A stretch of DNA of 64,000 nucleotides from Lonepinella koalarum (GTDB lineage Bacteria > Pseudomonadota > Gammaproteobacteria > Enterobacterales > Pasteurellaceae). Location of the stretch: the NCBI RefSeq assembly GCF_042926695.1, contig NZ_CP170642.1, positions 1,612,001 through 1,676,000 on the forward strand. The letters are read 5' to 3'. The position numbers and the translations under genes are program-made. This document shows positions 17,169 to 26,146 of this stretch, piece by piece. How positions within the stretch are numbered: position 1 is the first letter of the stretch; each line of letters begins with the position of its first letter. The notes below the pieces were generated by a model. The model did no database searches. It worked only from the letters and a program-made list of their open reading frames with translations, and was not told where the DNA came from.

Positions 17169-18617
17169 TTAACCTTTATTTTGAATAAATTCAATCGCTT
17201 TTTGAATTCTGGCTAAAGTGCGGTCTTTTCCAACAAGTTTTGCTGTAATATCCATCGACGGTGACTGCCCTGAACCAGTGACCGCTAAACGGAATGGCAT
17301 ACCCACTTTACCCATACCGATGTCTAATTCTGTTGCCGTGTCATTCATTGCTTGATGAATATTTTCCACTGTCCAATCCTCCGGAACAGAAAGTGCGGTT
17401 AATTTTTCCAATAATTTTGTTAACGGTACAATCGCTTCTGGTTTAAAGTTTTTTGCCACCGCTTTTTCATCATAGCTGTCAAATTCTTGATAAAAATAAC
17501 GACTTTGTGCGGCTAATTCTTTCAACGTTTTCGCTCGTTCCCCTAATACAGGAATAAGCTCGGCTAAGGCTACGCCATTTTCATAAGGAATACCTTGATC
17601 TTTCATGTGCCATGCAAGATGTTTTGCCACATAATTAGGATCTAAACTACGAATATAATGCTGATTTAACCATTGCAATTTTTCTGTATTAAAAGCACTA
17701 GCGGATTTACTGACCGAATGAAGATCGAATAATTCGATCATTTCTTCACGTGAAAAAATTTCTTGATCACCATGTCCCCAACCTAAACGTACTAAATAGT
17801 TAATTAATGCTTCGGGTAAATAGCCATCATCACGATATTGCATCACACTCACCGCACCATGACGTTTAGACAATTTTTGACCGTCATCACCATTAATCAT
17901 GGAAACATGAGCATAGGTCGGCACGGGGGCATTTAAAGCTTTTAAGATATTAATTTGACGTGGTGTATTGTTAATATGATCTTCACCACGAACTACGTGG
18001 GTAATTCCCATATCCCAGTCATCGACTACTACGCAGAAATTATAAGTTGGTGAGCCATCTGTGCGGCGAATAATCAAGTCGTCTAACTCGCTATTACTAA
18101 TTTCAATACGACCACGCACCGCATCATCAAAAATCACTGAACCCTCTTGTGGATTTTTAAAACGAATCACATGCGGTTCATCAGGGGAATGGCTATGATC
18201 ATGCAAACAATGACGATCATACTTAGCCTTTTCTTTGTTGTTTTCTTGCTGAGTACGCAATTCATCTAAACGTTCTTTTGAACAGTAACAACGGTAAGCC
18301 GTCCCCTCTTCTAACATCTGATCAATCACTTGATTGTAACGGTCAAAACGTTTGGTTTGGAAGTAAGGGCCATGATCCCAAGCTAAATTTAACCATTCCA
18401 TCCCCTCCAAAATAGCTTGTGTAGCCTCTGGGGTCGAACGTTCTAAATCGGTATCTTCAATACGCAACACAAATTCACCGTTATTATGTTTAGCGTATAA
18501 CCATGAATAAAGTGCCGTTCTCGCCCCGCCTACATGTAAATAGCCGGTTGGACTAGGTGCAAAACGAGTACGAACCTTTACATTAGGATCTAAAGGAAAT
18601 AAATTTTCAATCTTCAT
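17169..18617 (-). CDS. gltX: Glutamyl-tRNA synthetase
   Basis: Class Ib aminoacyl-tRNA synthetase that charges tRNA-Glu. The HIGH signature appears as APSPTGYLHVGG (residues ~19-30) and the KMSKS loop as KLSKRHG (~245). The start is ATG at 18617, with AAAGG upstream and the protein beginning MKIENLFPLDPNVKVRTRF; the longer reading from 18758 adds 47 non-conserved residues. At 482 aa it is near the usual 471, with a short N-terminal extension before VRTRFAPSPTG, common in Pasteurellaceae. Tail end lies next to tRNA-Ala. Confidence 0.96.
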   Translation of the reverse strand: MKIENLFPLDPNVKVRTRFAPSPTGYLHVGGARTALYSWLYAKHNNGEFVLRIEDTDLERSTPEATQAILEGMEWLNLAWDHGPYFQTKRFDRYNQVIDQMLEEGTAYRCYCSKERLDELRTQQENNKEKAKYDRHCLHDHSHSPDEPHVIRFKNPQEGSVIFDDAVRGRIEISNSELDDLIIRRTDGSPTYNFCVVVDDWDMGITHVVRGEDHINNTPRQINILKALNAPVPTYAHVSMINGDDGQKLSKRHGAVSVMQYRDDGYLPEALINYLVRLGWGHGDQEIFSREEMIELFDLHSVSKSASAFNTEKLQWLNQHYIRSLDPNYVAKHLAWHMKDQGIPYENGVALAELIPVLGERAKTLKELAAQSRYFYQEFDSYDEKAVAKNFKPEAIVPLTKLLEKLTALSVPEDWTVENIHQAMNDTATELDIGMGKVGMPFRLAVTGSGQSPSMDITAKLVGKDRTLARIQKAIEFIQNKG

Positions 18618-18799
18618 TTGTTGACCTTTCTTATTCTTATAAAATTTGCGGACTATTGTACCTTCTTTTCTTATTTTGCTTAACTGAATTTTTGGTTTTA
18701 TGCCTATTTTTAAGACAATTAAACCATTTTTTGCAGAAATAGATTGACTGAAATTCAAGAATACTTATAATGCAATCCACAACGCAAACAGCGAAGCAA

Positions 18800-18875
18800 G
18801 GGCGATTAGCTCAGTTGGGAGAGCACCTCCCTTACAAGGAGGGGGTCACTGGTTCGAGACCGGTATCGCCCACCA
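18800..18875 (+). tRNA. tRNA-Val (anticodon TAC), copy 1
   Basis: The 76-nt gene begins GGGCGATTAGCTCAGTTGGG, has anticodon loop TTACAAG (TAC), T-arm GGTTCGAGACC and encoded CCA. It is the first of three identical copies, spaced 68 and 47 bp apart. Confidence 0.95.
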
Positions 18876-18943
18876 CTTTTCAACTAAATTAAGATAGTGA
18901 TTAGTACCTTGCTTTCGTTTATGTGTTCTCCTGTTGTTTAAGT

Positions 18944-19019
18944 GGGCGATTAGCTCAGTTGGGAGAGCACCTCCCTTACAAGGAGGGGGTCACTGGTTCG
19001 AGACCGGTATCGCCCACCA
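18944..19019 (+). tRNA. tRNA-Val (anticodon TAC), copy 2
   Basis: Base-for-base the same as copy 1 over all 76 nt, including encoded CCA. The downstream CCACTT context is also shared, while the spacers otherwise differ. Confidence 0.95.
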
Positions 19020-19066
19020 CTTAAACAAACCAATCTACAAACAGACTATTTATAGCTGTTGTCGTA

Positions 19067-19142
19067 GGGCGATTAGCTCAGTTGGGAGAGCACCTCCCTT
19101 ACAAGGAGGGGGTCACTGGTTCGAGACCGGTATCGCCCACCA
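19067..19142 (+). tRNA. tRNA-Val (anticodon TAC), copy 3
   Basis: Third identical 76-nt copy, with CCACTTATTTTCATTT downstream. No clear hairpin terminator follows; the array probably ends in the AT-rich stretch before 19245. Confidence 0.95.
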
Positions 19143-19244
19143 CTTATTTTCATTTAATATAATAGATATTTTTTGAGAATAATCTTGTTATTTAAACGTG
19201 AAATGATAAAGTACACTATCCTTTATATTTTATGGTAATTTCAA

Positions 19245-20033
19245 ATGAATAAACCTGTGAAAAATGAAACTCTAATTGTAATAACCAATGGTTTACTCCG
19301 TTTAACCGGCAATATAGTAAAAGTATTAAGTTATCCATTTCATTTTATCTTTCCTAAAAAACGTTTTACCATTCCAGAATTTAGCCCTGCTAAAGCTCAT
19401 CCCCAAAATTCACAAAAAATCAACCGCACTATTTGGCAAACTAATTATAGTAACCGTGTTACTTTGCCGATCTATTGTAATTACTTAGTTAATCGCTTAC
19501 TTTCACGTGATTATGATTATCGTTATGTGAGTACCGAAGCTCGAGAAGAATATATCAAAACGCATGCTGATGAACGTACCTTTAATGCTTATAGCAAACT
19601 GACTGACGGCGCTGCTCAAGCAGATTTTTGGCGAATCTTTACGCTATACAATGAAGGCGGTATCTATATGGATATTGATGGTCATTTGGTCTGGAACTTA
19701 GATAATATTATTCATGAAAATGATAGTGAAGTATTAATTACTCGTCGCCAGCTTTACACCAATTTCTTTATGGCGAGTGAAAAAGGGAATATTTTTTTAA
19801 AAGATACTTTAGATATTATTATCAATAATATTGAACAACGAAAAATTGAAGGAGGCGTATTTTCTTTAACCGGACCAACTTGTTTAAACCAAGCACTAGA
19901 AGGTAAAACCGTGAATACTCGTCGAGATAAAATTACCTGTGCGCAAGGAACATTTTCCAACGAATATTTCCAATATATGGATAAAAAAATGGGCAAATGG
20001 AATCACGCTAAAAATGAGAATTTGCTCAAATAA
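19245..20033 (+). CDS. GT32-type glycosyltransferase (DXD sugar-binding family)
   Basis: Putative sugar transferase of 262 residues. It has the IPKIIWQT-like start INRTIWQTNYSN (~59-70), the acceptor-side DGAAQADFWRIFTLYNEGGIYMDI region (~124-147) and the metal-binding DXD as DIDGH (~146-150), hallmarks of the Gly_transf_sug/GT32 family. Homologues in Pasteurellaceae act in lipooligosaccharide or capsule assembly at the cytoplasmic face of the membrane. A hydrophobic N-terminal stretch (GNIVKVLSYPFHFIF) may be a membrane contact. It stands alone, 37 bp before brnQ. Donor and acceptor are unknown. Confidence 0.8.
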   Translation: MNKPVKNETLIVITNGLLRLTGNIVKVLSYPFHFIFPKKRFTIPEFSPAKAHPQNSQKINRTIWQTNYSNRVTLPIYCNYLVNRLLSRDYDYRYVSTEAREEYIKTHADERTFNAYSKLTDGAAQADFWRIFTLYNEGGIYMDIDGHLVWNLDNIIHENDSEVLITRRQLYTNFFMASEKGNIFLKDTLDIIINNIEQRKIEGGVFSLTGPTCLNQALEGKTVNTRRDKITCAQGTFSNEYFQYMDKKMGKWNHAKNENLLK

Positions 20034-20069
20034 AAATATTTATAATAAAAAATTTACTAAGGATCAGTA

Positions 20070-21359
20070 ATGAATAAAAACACCTTTATCGTCGGCTTTA
20101 TGCTTTTTGCCATCTTTTTTGGCGCCGGCAATTTAATTTTCCCACCTAAATTAGGATTAGAAAGTGGGGAACATATTTGGCTTAGTGCATTAGGTTTCAT
20201 CGTCACTGGCGTAGGCTTACCGTTGTTAGGAATTATCGTTAGTGCATTCTATTCTGGTGGTTATAGCAAAGCCCTAAAACAAATCCATCCTTGGTTTTCC
20301 TTATTCTTTTTAAGTGCGATTTACCTCAGTATTGGTCCGTTTTTAGCTATTCCACGTACTGCCGCAACATCCTTTGAAATTGCACTCCAACCCTTTTTAC
20401 AAGGTGAAACAGAAATCCCACAGCTAATTTTCACCTCACTATTCTTTATTTTATCTTTATGGTTAGCGCTAAGCCCATCCAAAATGGTAGCGCGAGTGGG
20501 TTCCATTCTAACACCAGCTTTACTTATTTCAATCGCTGCCTTAGTGATTAAAGTGTTTTTTGCTTTATCCGATGTTGACTATGTCTCCGCCACTACTACT
20601 GAATCCATGTTTTTTAAAGGTTTTGTATCAGGCTATTTAACCATGGATGCGTTAGCATCTGTGGCTTTTTCAGTCATCGTTATCTCAGCGATTCAATCAA
20701 AGGGCGTCAACCAAAAACAACTGGTACAACAAACTATCTATGCGGGAATCATCGCAGCAGGAGCGTTAGCATTAATTTATCTTTCATTAGCTTGGATCGG
20801 TAGTAAATCCCATTTGAGTGAACAAGCCTTAGCTTATGTACAAGAAAGAAACCTAGATATGGGAACTTATCTACTGAACGATATTGCACAACAAACCTTT
20901 GGTGAGCTTGGTCGCATGATTTTAGGTATTATTGTCACTTTGGCTTGTTTAACTACATCGATTGGCTTAATTGTATCGGTAAGCGAATATTTTTATGAAA
21001 TTTACCATAAAATTTCGTATAAAATTTATGCATTATTTTTTACTGTCATTAGCTTTATTATTGCCAATCAAGGACTCAGTACAGTACTTAGTAAATCGGT
21101 TCCTGTATTATTAGTATTATATCCGATTGCTATCACCGTAATTTTGCTCATGTTCATCAATATTTTCATTAACTTGCCATTACTTGCTCAACGTCTATCT
21201 ATTGGATTAGTCTCCATTATTTCTTTATGCTCCGTATTAGGGGTAAATTTTACCGCGCAATTACCATTAAAAGCCTATTCTATGGAATGGGTTATCTTTT
21301 CTATTATCGGATTAATATTTGGATATTTTCTGGATATAATTGTTAGAAAAAGAGCATAA
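20070..21359 (+). CDS. brnQ: Branched-chain amino-acid carrier BrnQ (LIVCS family)
   Basis: Inner-membrane Na+/H+-coupled symporter for leucine, isoleucine and valine. The 429 residues, about twelve helices and the N-terminal signature FFGAGNLIFPPKLG (~15-28) are diagnostic of the LIVCS family. It has its own AAGGATC ribosome-binding sequence. It converges with dnaE, and an inverted repeat lies between them. Confidence 0.95.
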   Translation: MNKNTFIVGFMLFAIFFGAGNLIFPPKLGLESGEHIWLSALGFIVTGVGLPLLGIIVSAFYSGGYSKALKQIHPWFSLFFLSAIYLSIGPFLAIPRTAATSFEIALQPFLQGETEIPQLIFTSLFFILSLWLALSPSKMVARVGSILTPALLISIAALVIKVFFALSDVDYVSATTTESMFFKGFVSGYLTMDALASVAFSVIVISAIQSKGVNQKQLVQQTIYAGIIAAGALALIYLSLAWIGSKSHLSEQALAYVQERNLDMGTYLLNDIAQQTFGELGRMILGIIVTLACLTTSIGLIVSVSEYFYEIYHKISYKIYALFFTVISFIIANQGLSTVLSKSVPVLLVLYPIAITVILLMFINIFINLPLLAQRLSIGLVSIISLCSVLGVNFTAQLPLKAYSMEWVIFSIIGLIFGYFLDIIVRKRA

Positions 21360-21381
21360 CATACAAAAATATTGATACTCC

Positions 21382-21430
21382 ATAAAAGTAGGTTAAAGAT
21401 AATTACTATAAGACGTTAACTTACTTTTAT
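21382..21430. terminator. Hairpin between convergent brnQ and dnaE
   Basis: ATAAAAGTAGGTTAA (21382-21396) pairs with TTAACTTACTTTTAT (21416-21430) with one mismatch and a 19-nt loop. Placement between two converging stops suggests a two-way terminator, though it is GC-poor and the loop is large. Confidence 0.5.
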
Positions 21431-21442
21431 CTAGGATTCTGA

Positions 21443-24400
21443 TTAGCCGAATTCCAACTCTACCGAACTCTGCCCTAACATTTCCACCAATGCCATCAAT
21501 AAATCATCCGTCGGTTTTATGCACCATTGCACACCTAATTTCAACAGCACTCGACCTTGTGGACTATCGTAATACACATGAACAGGAATTGTCCCACCAC
21601 TATAAGGCTCAAGTATGCTTTTAAATTGCTTCACAAATTGTGGTGTAATTTGTGCTTGTTTTAAAATAATAGCTAGACTTTTTACATAACGACTACGGGC
21701 TTCATCAAGGGTCATCAGCTCACGCACCGACATTCGTAATCCTTGGCTATATTCGTCTTCACTTACCTGTCCTGATACAATCACAATATTATCTTGTTGT
21801 AAATGATCTCCGTATTTTTCTAATGCATCAGAAAATAAGGTAATATCTAATTTACCTGAGCGATCATCAAGGGTAGCAATACCAAGTCGATTACCTTTTT
21901 TCGTCACTGCAAAACGAGAAGATATAATTAAACCACAAGCCGTACTCACCGCCCCACGTTGATTTGCTGGATTTGGCACTAAATCTTTTAAACGAAAACG
22001 ACAATAATGGGACAGTTCTTTAAGGTAACGGCTAATCGGGTGGCTACTTAAATAAAGTCCTAAAGTCTCACGTTCACCATCTAAAATCTGTTTTTCCGTC
22101 CAAGGTGGTGTATTAGCATATTTGCGTTCCACATCTTCATGGCTTTCGGTTAATACACCAAACATATCCACTTGTCCAATTTCTTCATCTTTGGCAAATT
22201 GATTCGATGATTGCAGCGCATCTTCTAAATTTTTGGCAAGTGCCGCTCGGTGAGGTCCTAATTTATCGAATGCACCGGACTTAATCAGGCTTTCAAAGGT
22301 ACGGCGATTAACTTGTTTGAGATCCACTCTGGCACATAAATCAAATAAATCTTTGAAAATACCGCCTTTTTCTCGAGCTAAAACTAAGGCTTCAATCGGT
22401 GCTTCGCCTACCCCTTTAATCGCCCCAATACCATAGACAATTTCGCCCTGTTCATTGACACTAAAATGATATTTACCGGTGTTAATATCTGGCGGTGTGA
22501 CTTTTAACCCCATACGCAAACATTCATCATACAACCCCACGATTTTATCGGTATTATCCATTTCTGAGGTCATCACCGCCGCCATAAACTCGGCTGGGAA
22601 ATGAGCTTTCAACCATAAGGTTTGATAGGACACCAATGCATAGGCTGCTGAGTGCGATTTATTAAACCCATAGCCGGCAAATTTTTCCACCAAGTCGAAA
22701 ATCTTCATCGCCAACTCGCCATCTACGCCGTTTTTAATCGCCCCAGCTTCAAACACCGAACGCTGTTTTGCCATTTCTTCGGGCTTTTTCTTCCCCATGG
22801 CTCGGCGTAATAAATCTGCACCACCCAGCGTATAACCTGCCAAGGCTTGTGCGATTTGCATCACCTGTTCTTGATACACAATCACGCCGTAAGTGGGTTC
22901 TAAAATCGGTTTAAGGCAATCGTGTTGATATTGCGAATCTGGATAAGACACTTCTTCTCGCCCATGTTTACGGTCAATAAAGTTTTGCACCATGCCTGAT
23001 TCCAACGGACCCGGACGGAACAATGCCACCAACGCAATAATATCTTCAAAACAGTCAGGTTGCAGGCGTTTAATCAAATCTTTCATGCCACGCGATTCTA
23101 ACTGGAACACCGCCGTGGTTTCCGCCGCCAACAAAATTTTAAATGCATCAGGATCATCAAGTGGAATACTTTCAATGCGGACTGGCGGTTTATTCTCTTT
23201 TGCCATCCGGGCATTAATCATATCCAACGCCCATTTAATAATGGTCAATGTCCGCAAGCCTAAAAAGTCGAATTTCACCAGGCCCGCATATTCCACATCA
23301 TTTTTATCAAAATGGGTGACGGGATGCAACCCCTCACTGTCACAATATAGAGGCGAAAAATCTGTAATTAGCGTTGGTGAAATAACCACACCACCTGCGT
23401 GCTTACCTGCATTTCGGGTCACTCCCTCGAGCTTGCGAGCCATATCAATTAACGCTTTAACTTCTTCATCGGCTTCATAAATCTCAGCTAATTTAGGTTC
23501 CGCTTCAAAGGCTTTGGCTAAGGTCATACCGGGATCGGGTGGCACTAATTTGGAAATCCGATCCACGAAACCGTAAGGGTGCCCCAACACACGCCCCACA
23601 TCACGGATTACCGCTTTTGCCGCCATCGTACCAAAGGTAATAATCTGCGACACCGCCCCACGTCCATACATTTCTGCCACATGATCAATCACCCGATCTC
23701 GCCCGTCCATACAAAAATCCACGTCAAAGTCAGGCATTGACACCCGTTCAGGATTTAAAAAACGTTCAAATAGTAAATCAAAGGCGAGCGGATCCAAATC
23801 GGTGATTTTTAATGCATACGCCACTAAGGATCCTGCCCCAGAGCCACGCCCCGGTCCAACTGGAATACCGTTATCTTTCGACCATTGAATAAATTCCATC
23901 ACGATCAAGAAATAGCCCGGGAAACCCATTTGGTTAATTACATCCAGTTCCACCTGCAAGCGTTCATCATATTGCGGACGTTTTTCCAACCGCACTTTTT
24001 CATCAGAAAACAAAAACGCCAGCCGTTCTTCCAATCCCTCTTTGGCTTTTTTCACCAAAAAATCTTCGGTGCTGAGATTACCTGTGGGAAACTGCGGTAA
24101 AAAATATTCGCCTAATCGAATCGTCACATTACAGCGTTGAGCAATTAATAAGGTATTTTCTAAGGCAGATGGAATATCCGCAAACAACTCGCACATTTCC
24201 TGTTCAGAACGAAAATATTGTTGATTAGTATAAAGTTTTGGGCGTTTCGGATCGTCCAAGGTATAACCGTCATGAATCGCTACCCGAATTTCGTGCGCTT
24301 CAAAATCATCTGCTTTTAAAAAGCACACATCATTTACGGCAACCACGGGCAACTGATATTGCCGAGCTAAATCTAATGCAGCACGAATATAGCGTTCTTC

Positions 24401-24940
24401 TTCATTATGCCCTGTGCGAGCCAGACTTAAATAAAAATGGTTCGGAAAAAATTGTTGATAAAATTTCACCGCACTTTCCACATCGGCTTGATTATCTTTC
24501 AATAATTTCAAGCCAATATCACCCTTGCGACCACCCGACAGCACAATCACACCGTCATTATGTTCGGTCAACCATGCTTGATCAATATAAGGCAAATCAT
24601 CATAACCACGCTGATAAGCCTTTGATAATAAAAGGGTAATATTTTTATAGCCATCATTATTTTTAGCTAGCAAAGTTAATTCAAAGTATTCATCACCACA
24701 AAGCTCACTTTTCACCAACACATCCGCCCCAATAATCGGCTTAATCCCCACGCCTAAAGCCTCGCCATAAAATTTCACCAATCCACAAAAATTAGCAAAA
24801 TCCGTCAACGCCATTGCCACCATATTTTCAGCAACACAGGCTTTCACCAAAGGTTTCACTTTGGCAATGCCGTCAATCATCGAAAAATCACTATGGGTAC
24901 GCAGATGAACAAAACGTGGCTCAGAACATGGGGTTGACAT
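21443..24940 (-). CDS. dnaE: DNA polymerase III alpha subunit
   Basis: Catalytic subunit of the replicative polymerase, 1165 aa (E. coli 1160). The N-terminal PHP domain starts FVHLRTHSDFSMIDG; the polymerase active site shows GPGRGSGAGSLVAYAL and PDFDVDFCMDGRDR (catalytic aspartates, ~400-412); helix-hairpin-helix and OB regions follow. The start at 24940 (MSTPCSEPRF) has AAGGAT upstream and is four residues longer than the E. coli protein. Monocistronic here. Confidence 0.98.
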   Translation of the reverse strand: MSTPCSEPRFVHLRTHSDFSMIDGIAKVKPLVKACVAENMVAMALTDFANFCGLVKFYGEALGVGIKPIIGADVLVKSELCGDEYFELTLLAKNNDGYKNITLLLSKAYQRGYDDLPYIDQAWLTEHNDGVIVLSGGRKGDIGLKLLKDNQADVESAVKFYQQFFPNHFYLSLARTGHNEEERYIRAALDLARQYQLPVVAVNDVCFLKADDFEAHEIRVAIHDGYTLDDPKRPKLYTNQQYFRSEQEMCELFADIPSALENTLLIAQRCNVTIRLGEYFLPQFPTGNLSTEDFLVKKAKEGLEERLAFLFSDEKVRLEKRPQYDERLQVELDVINQMGFPGYFLIVMEFIQWSKDNGIPVGPGRGSGAGSLVAYALKITDLDPLAFDLLFERFLNPERVSMPDFDVDFCMDGRDRVIDHVAEMYGRGAVSQIITFGTMAAKAVIRDVGRVLGHPYGFVDRISKLVPPDPGMTLAKAFEAEPKLAEIYEADEEVKALIDMARKLEGVTRNAGKHAGGVVISPTLITDFSPLYCDSEGLHPVTHFDKNDVEYAGLVKFDFLGLRTLTIIKWALDMINARMAKENKPPVRIESIPLDDPDAFKILLAAETTAVFQLESRGMKDLIKRLQPDCFEDIIALVALFRPGPLESGMVQNFIDRKHGREEVSYPDSQYQHDCLKPILEPTYGVIVYQEQVMQIAQALAGYTLGGADLLRRAMGKKKPEEMAKQRSVFEAGAIKNGVDGELAMKIFDLVEKFAGYGFNKSHSAAYALVSYQTLWLKAHFPAEFMAAVMTSEMDNTDKIVGLYDECLRMGLKVTPPDINTGKYHFSVNEQGEIVYGIGAIKGVGEAPIEALVLAREKGGIFKDLFDLCARVDLKQVNRRTFESLIKSGAFDKLGPHRAALAKNLEDALQSSNQFAKDEEIGQVDMFGVLTESHEDVERKYANTPPWTEKQILDGERETLGLYLSSHPISRYLKELSHYCRFRLKDLVPNPANQRGAVSTACGLIISSRFAVTKKGNRLGIATLDDRSGKLDITLFSDALEKYGDHLQQDNIVIVSGQVSEDEYSQGLRMSVRELMTLDEARSRYVKSLAIILKQAQITPQFVKQFKSILEPYSGGTIPVHVYYDSPQGRVLLKLGVQWCIKPTDDLLMALVEMLGQSSVELEFG

Positions 24941-25069
24941 GGGTTATCCTTGTAATGATAAAAGTGCGGTCTATTTTACGTTAATTTTTGGGAAAATAAA
25001 AATACCGAGCGACAAATTAATCGCGTTATCTTGCACCTGCTAACCTTGTTTTTTGTTCTTTTAGTCTGT

Positions 25070-26146
25070 CTAATGCATTGATAAAATTGTTTTAGTTTTT
25101 TCTCGTTCTTTATCATAAAGATTATCAATGAATTGCTCCATGTATTCCCAGTCAGGAACATCATTTTTTACAGGGAGTTTAATTTTTTCTTTTCTAATGG
25201 AAGCAGAACTTCCCATATCATTATATTGATAAAATCTACTTAATGTTTTACCAATAACGGCACTAATAAATAACCCATTCTTTTCATTGAGCTTTTCGTT
25301 ATATAACAAAATAATTGAACTGCCACCACCTCCTCGACCTAGAAAATCAATAGCTTGATAAAAACAACTACCATCAACAGGGCTAATAGTAATGCAGTTA
25401 CCCTTGTCCAATATTTCATTATCCATAGGCGTCACAAATTTATCTATACCATTATTAAAATTTCCTGATGATACAAAAGGAATAGAGCCAGTTTCGTACT
25501 GCTTAATTGTTCGACTTACAGGTCTTTTAATGTTGAACAATTCATCAATAGAATATTCTCTCCAACTTGCTGAATCTACTTTTTGCACTAGGGTATTTTT
25601 TATATAACAATCAATATAATACTGACTGTCTCTCTCTTTTACATAAATATTGTCAATAAAATTTTCCATATACTCCCAGTCTGGAATATCATTTCTAATT
25701 GGAAGTCGTATAGATAAGGTCGGCAAAACCGTACTAGAAAGCTGATCGTCATAAGCAAAAGAATATAAATGTTTTTTAATAACGCCAATTAAAAACAATG
25801 CAATATTAGCGTTTAATTCTTTATTTCTTAATTTTAAACAATGTACTTTCATATCAAGACTGGCTTTATATGGATGATAGAAAATCGTACCCAAAAATGA
25901 AATAGATATAAAATTCTCAAAAACTCTATAATTAGGCTCACTCATCTCTTTGTAGTGACCAATAATACCATTATTCACACCTGTCACTGTGATCCTTGGT
26001 AAACCACCATTTTCTTGTTCTATTAATGATACTTTTGGAATAGATGCACCTGTTGGTACCTGTATTTTATTTTTGGTAGATTCTGTAATAAACAATTCAC
26101 TAATAGTAAAAGATTGCCATTGAGAAACATTTAATTTATTCATCAT
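25070..26146 (-). CDS. BcgI-like / HsdS-type specificity subunit, C-terminus frameshifted
   Basis: DNA-recognition subunit with two target-recognition domains, each closed by the same repeat: LPIRNDIPDWEYMENFIDN (~149-167) and LPVKNDVPDWEYMEQFIDN (~326-344), the internal duplication typical of S and BcgIB-type subunits. The frame ends early at KTKTILSMH, but the next frame continues LDRLKEQKTRLAGAR to a stop at 25026, the normal end of this family. One missing A in the run at 25090-25093 explains it (EREKTKNNFINALDRLKEQ when restored). About 20 residues of the C-terminal helix are lost. Likely start is the second ATG at 26143. It overlaps the methylase gene by 11 bp. Confidence 0.8.
   Translation of the reverse strand: MMNKLNVSQWQSFTISELFITESTKNKIQVPTGASIPKVSLIEQENGGLPRITVTGVNNGIIGHYKEMSEPNYRVFENFISISFLGTIFYHPYKASLDMKVHCLKLRNKELNANIALFLIGVIKKHLYSFAYDDQLSSTVLPTLSIRLPIRNDIPDWEYMENFIDNIYVKERDSQYYIDCYIKNTLVQKVDSASWREYSIDELFNIKRPVSRTIKQYETGSIPFVSSGNFNNGIDKFVTPMDNEILDKGNCITISPVDGSCFYQAIDFLGRGGGGSSIILLYNEKLNEKNGLFISAVIGKTLSRFYQYNDMGSSASIRKEKIKLPVKNDVPDWEYMEQFIDNLYDKEREKTKTILSMH

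Noticed and set aside
18800..19142. Regular repeats suggesting a CRISPR array
   Set aside because: Each repeat is a complete tRNA-Val; spacers are few and unequal. No CRISPR array or cas gene is visible anywhere in the window.
18934..19176. 80-codon ORF across the second and third tRNA-Val genes
   Set aside because: It only translates tRNA sequence twice (the repeated RAISSVGRAPPLQGG phrase) and is a known type of false call.
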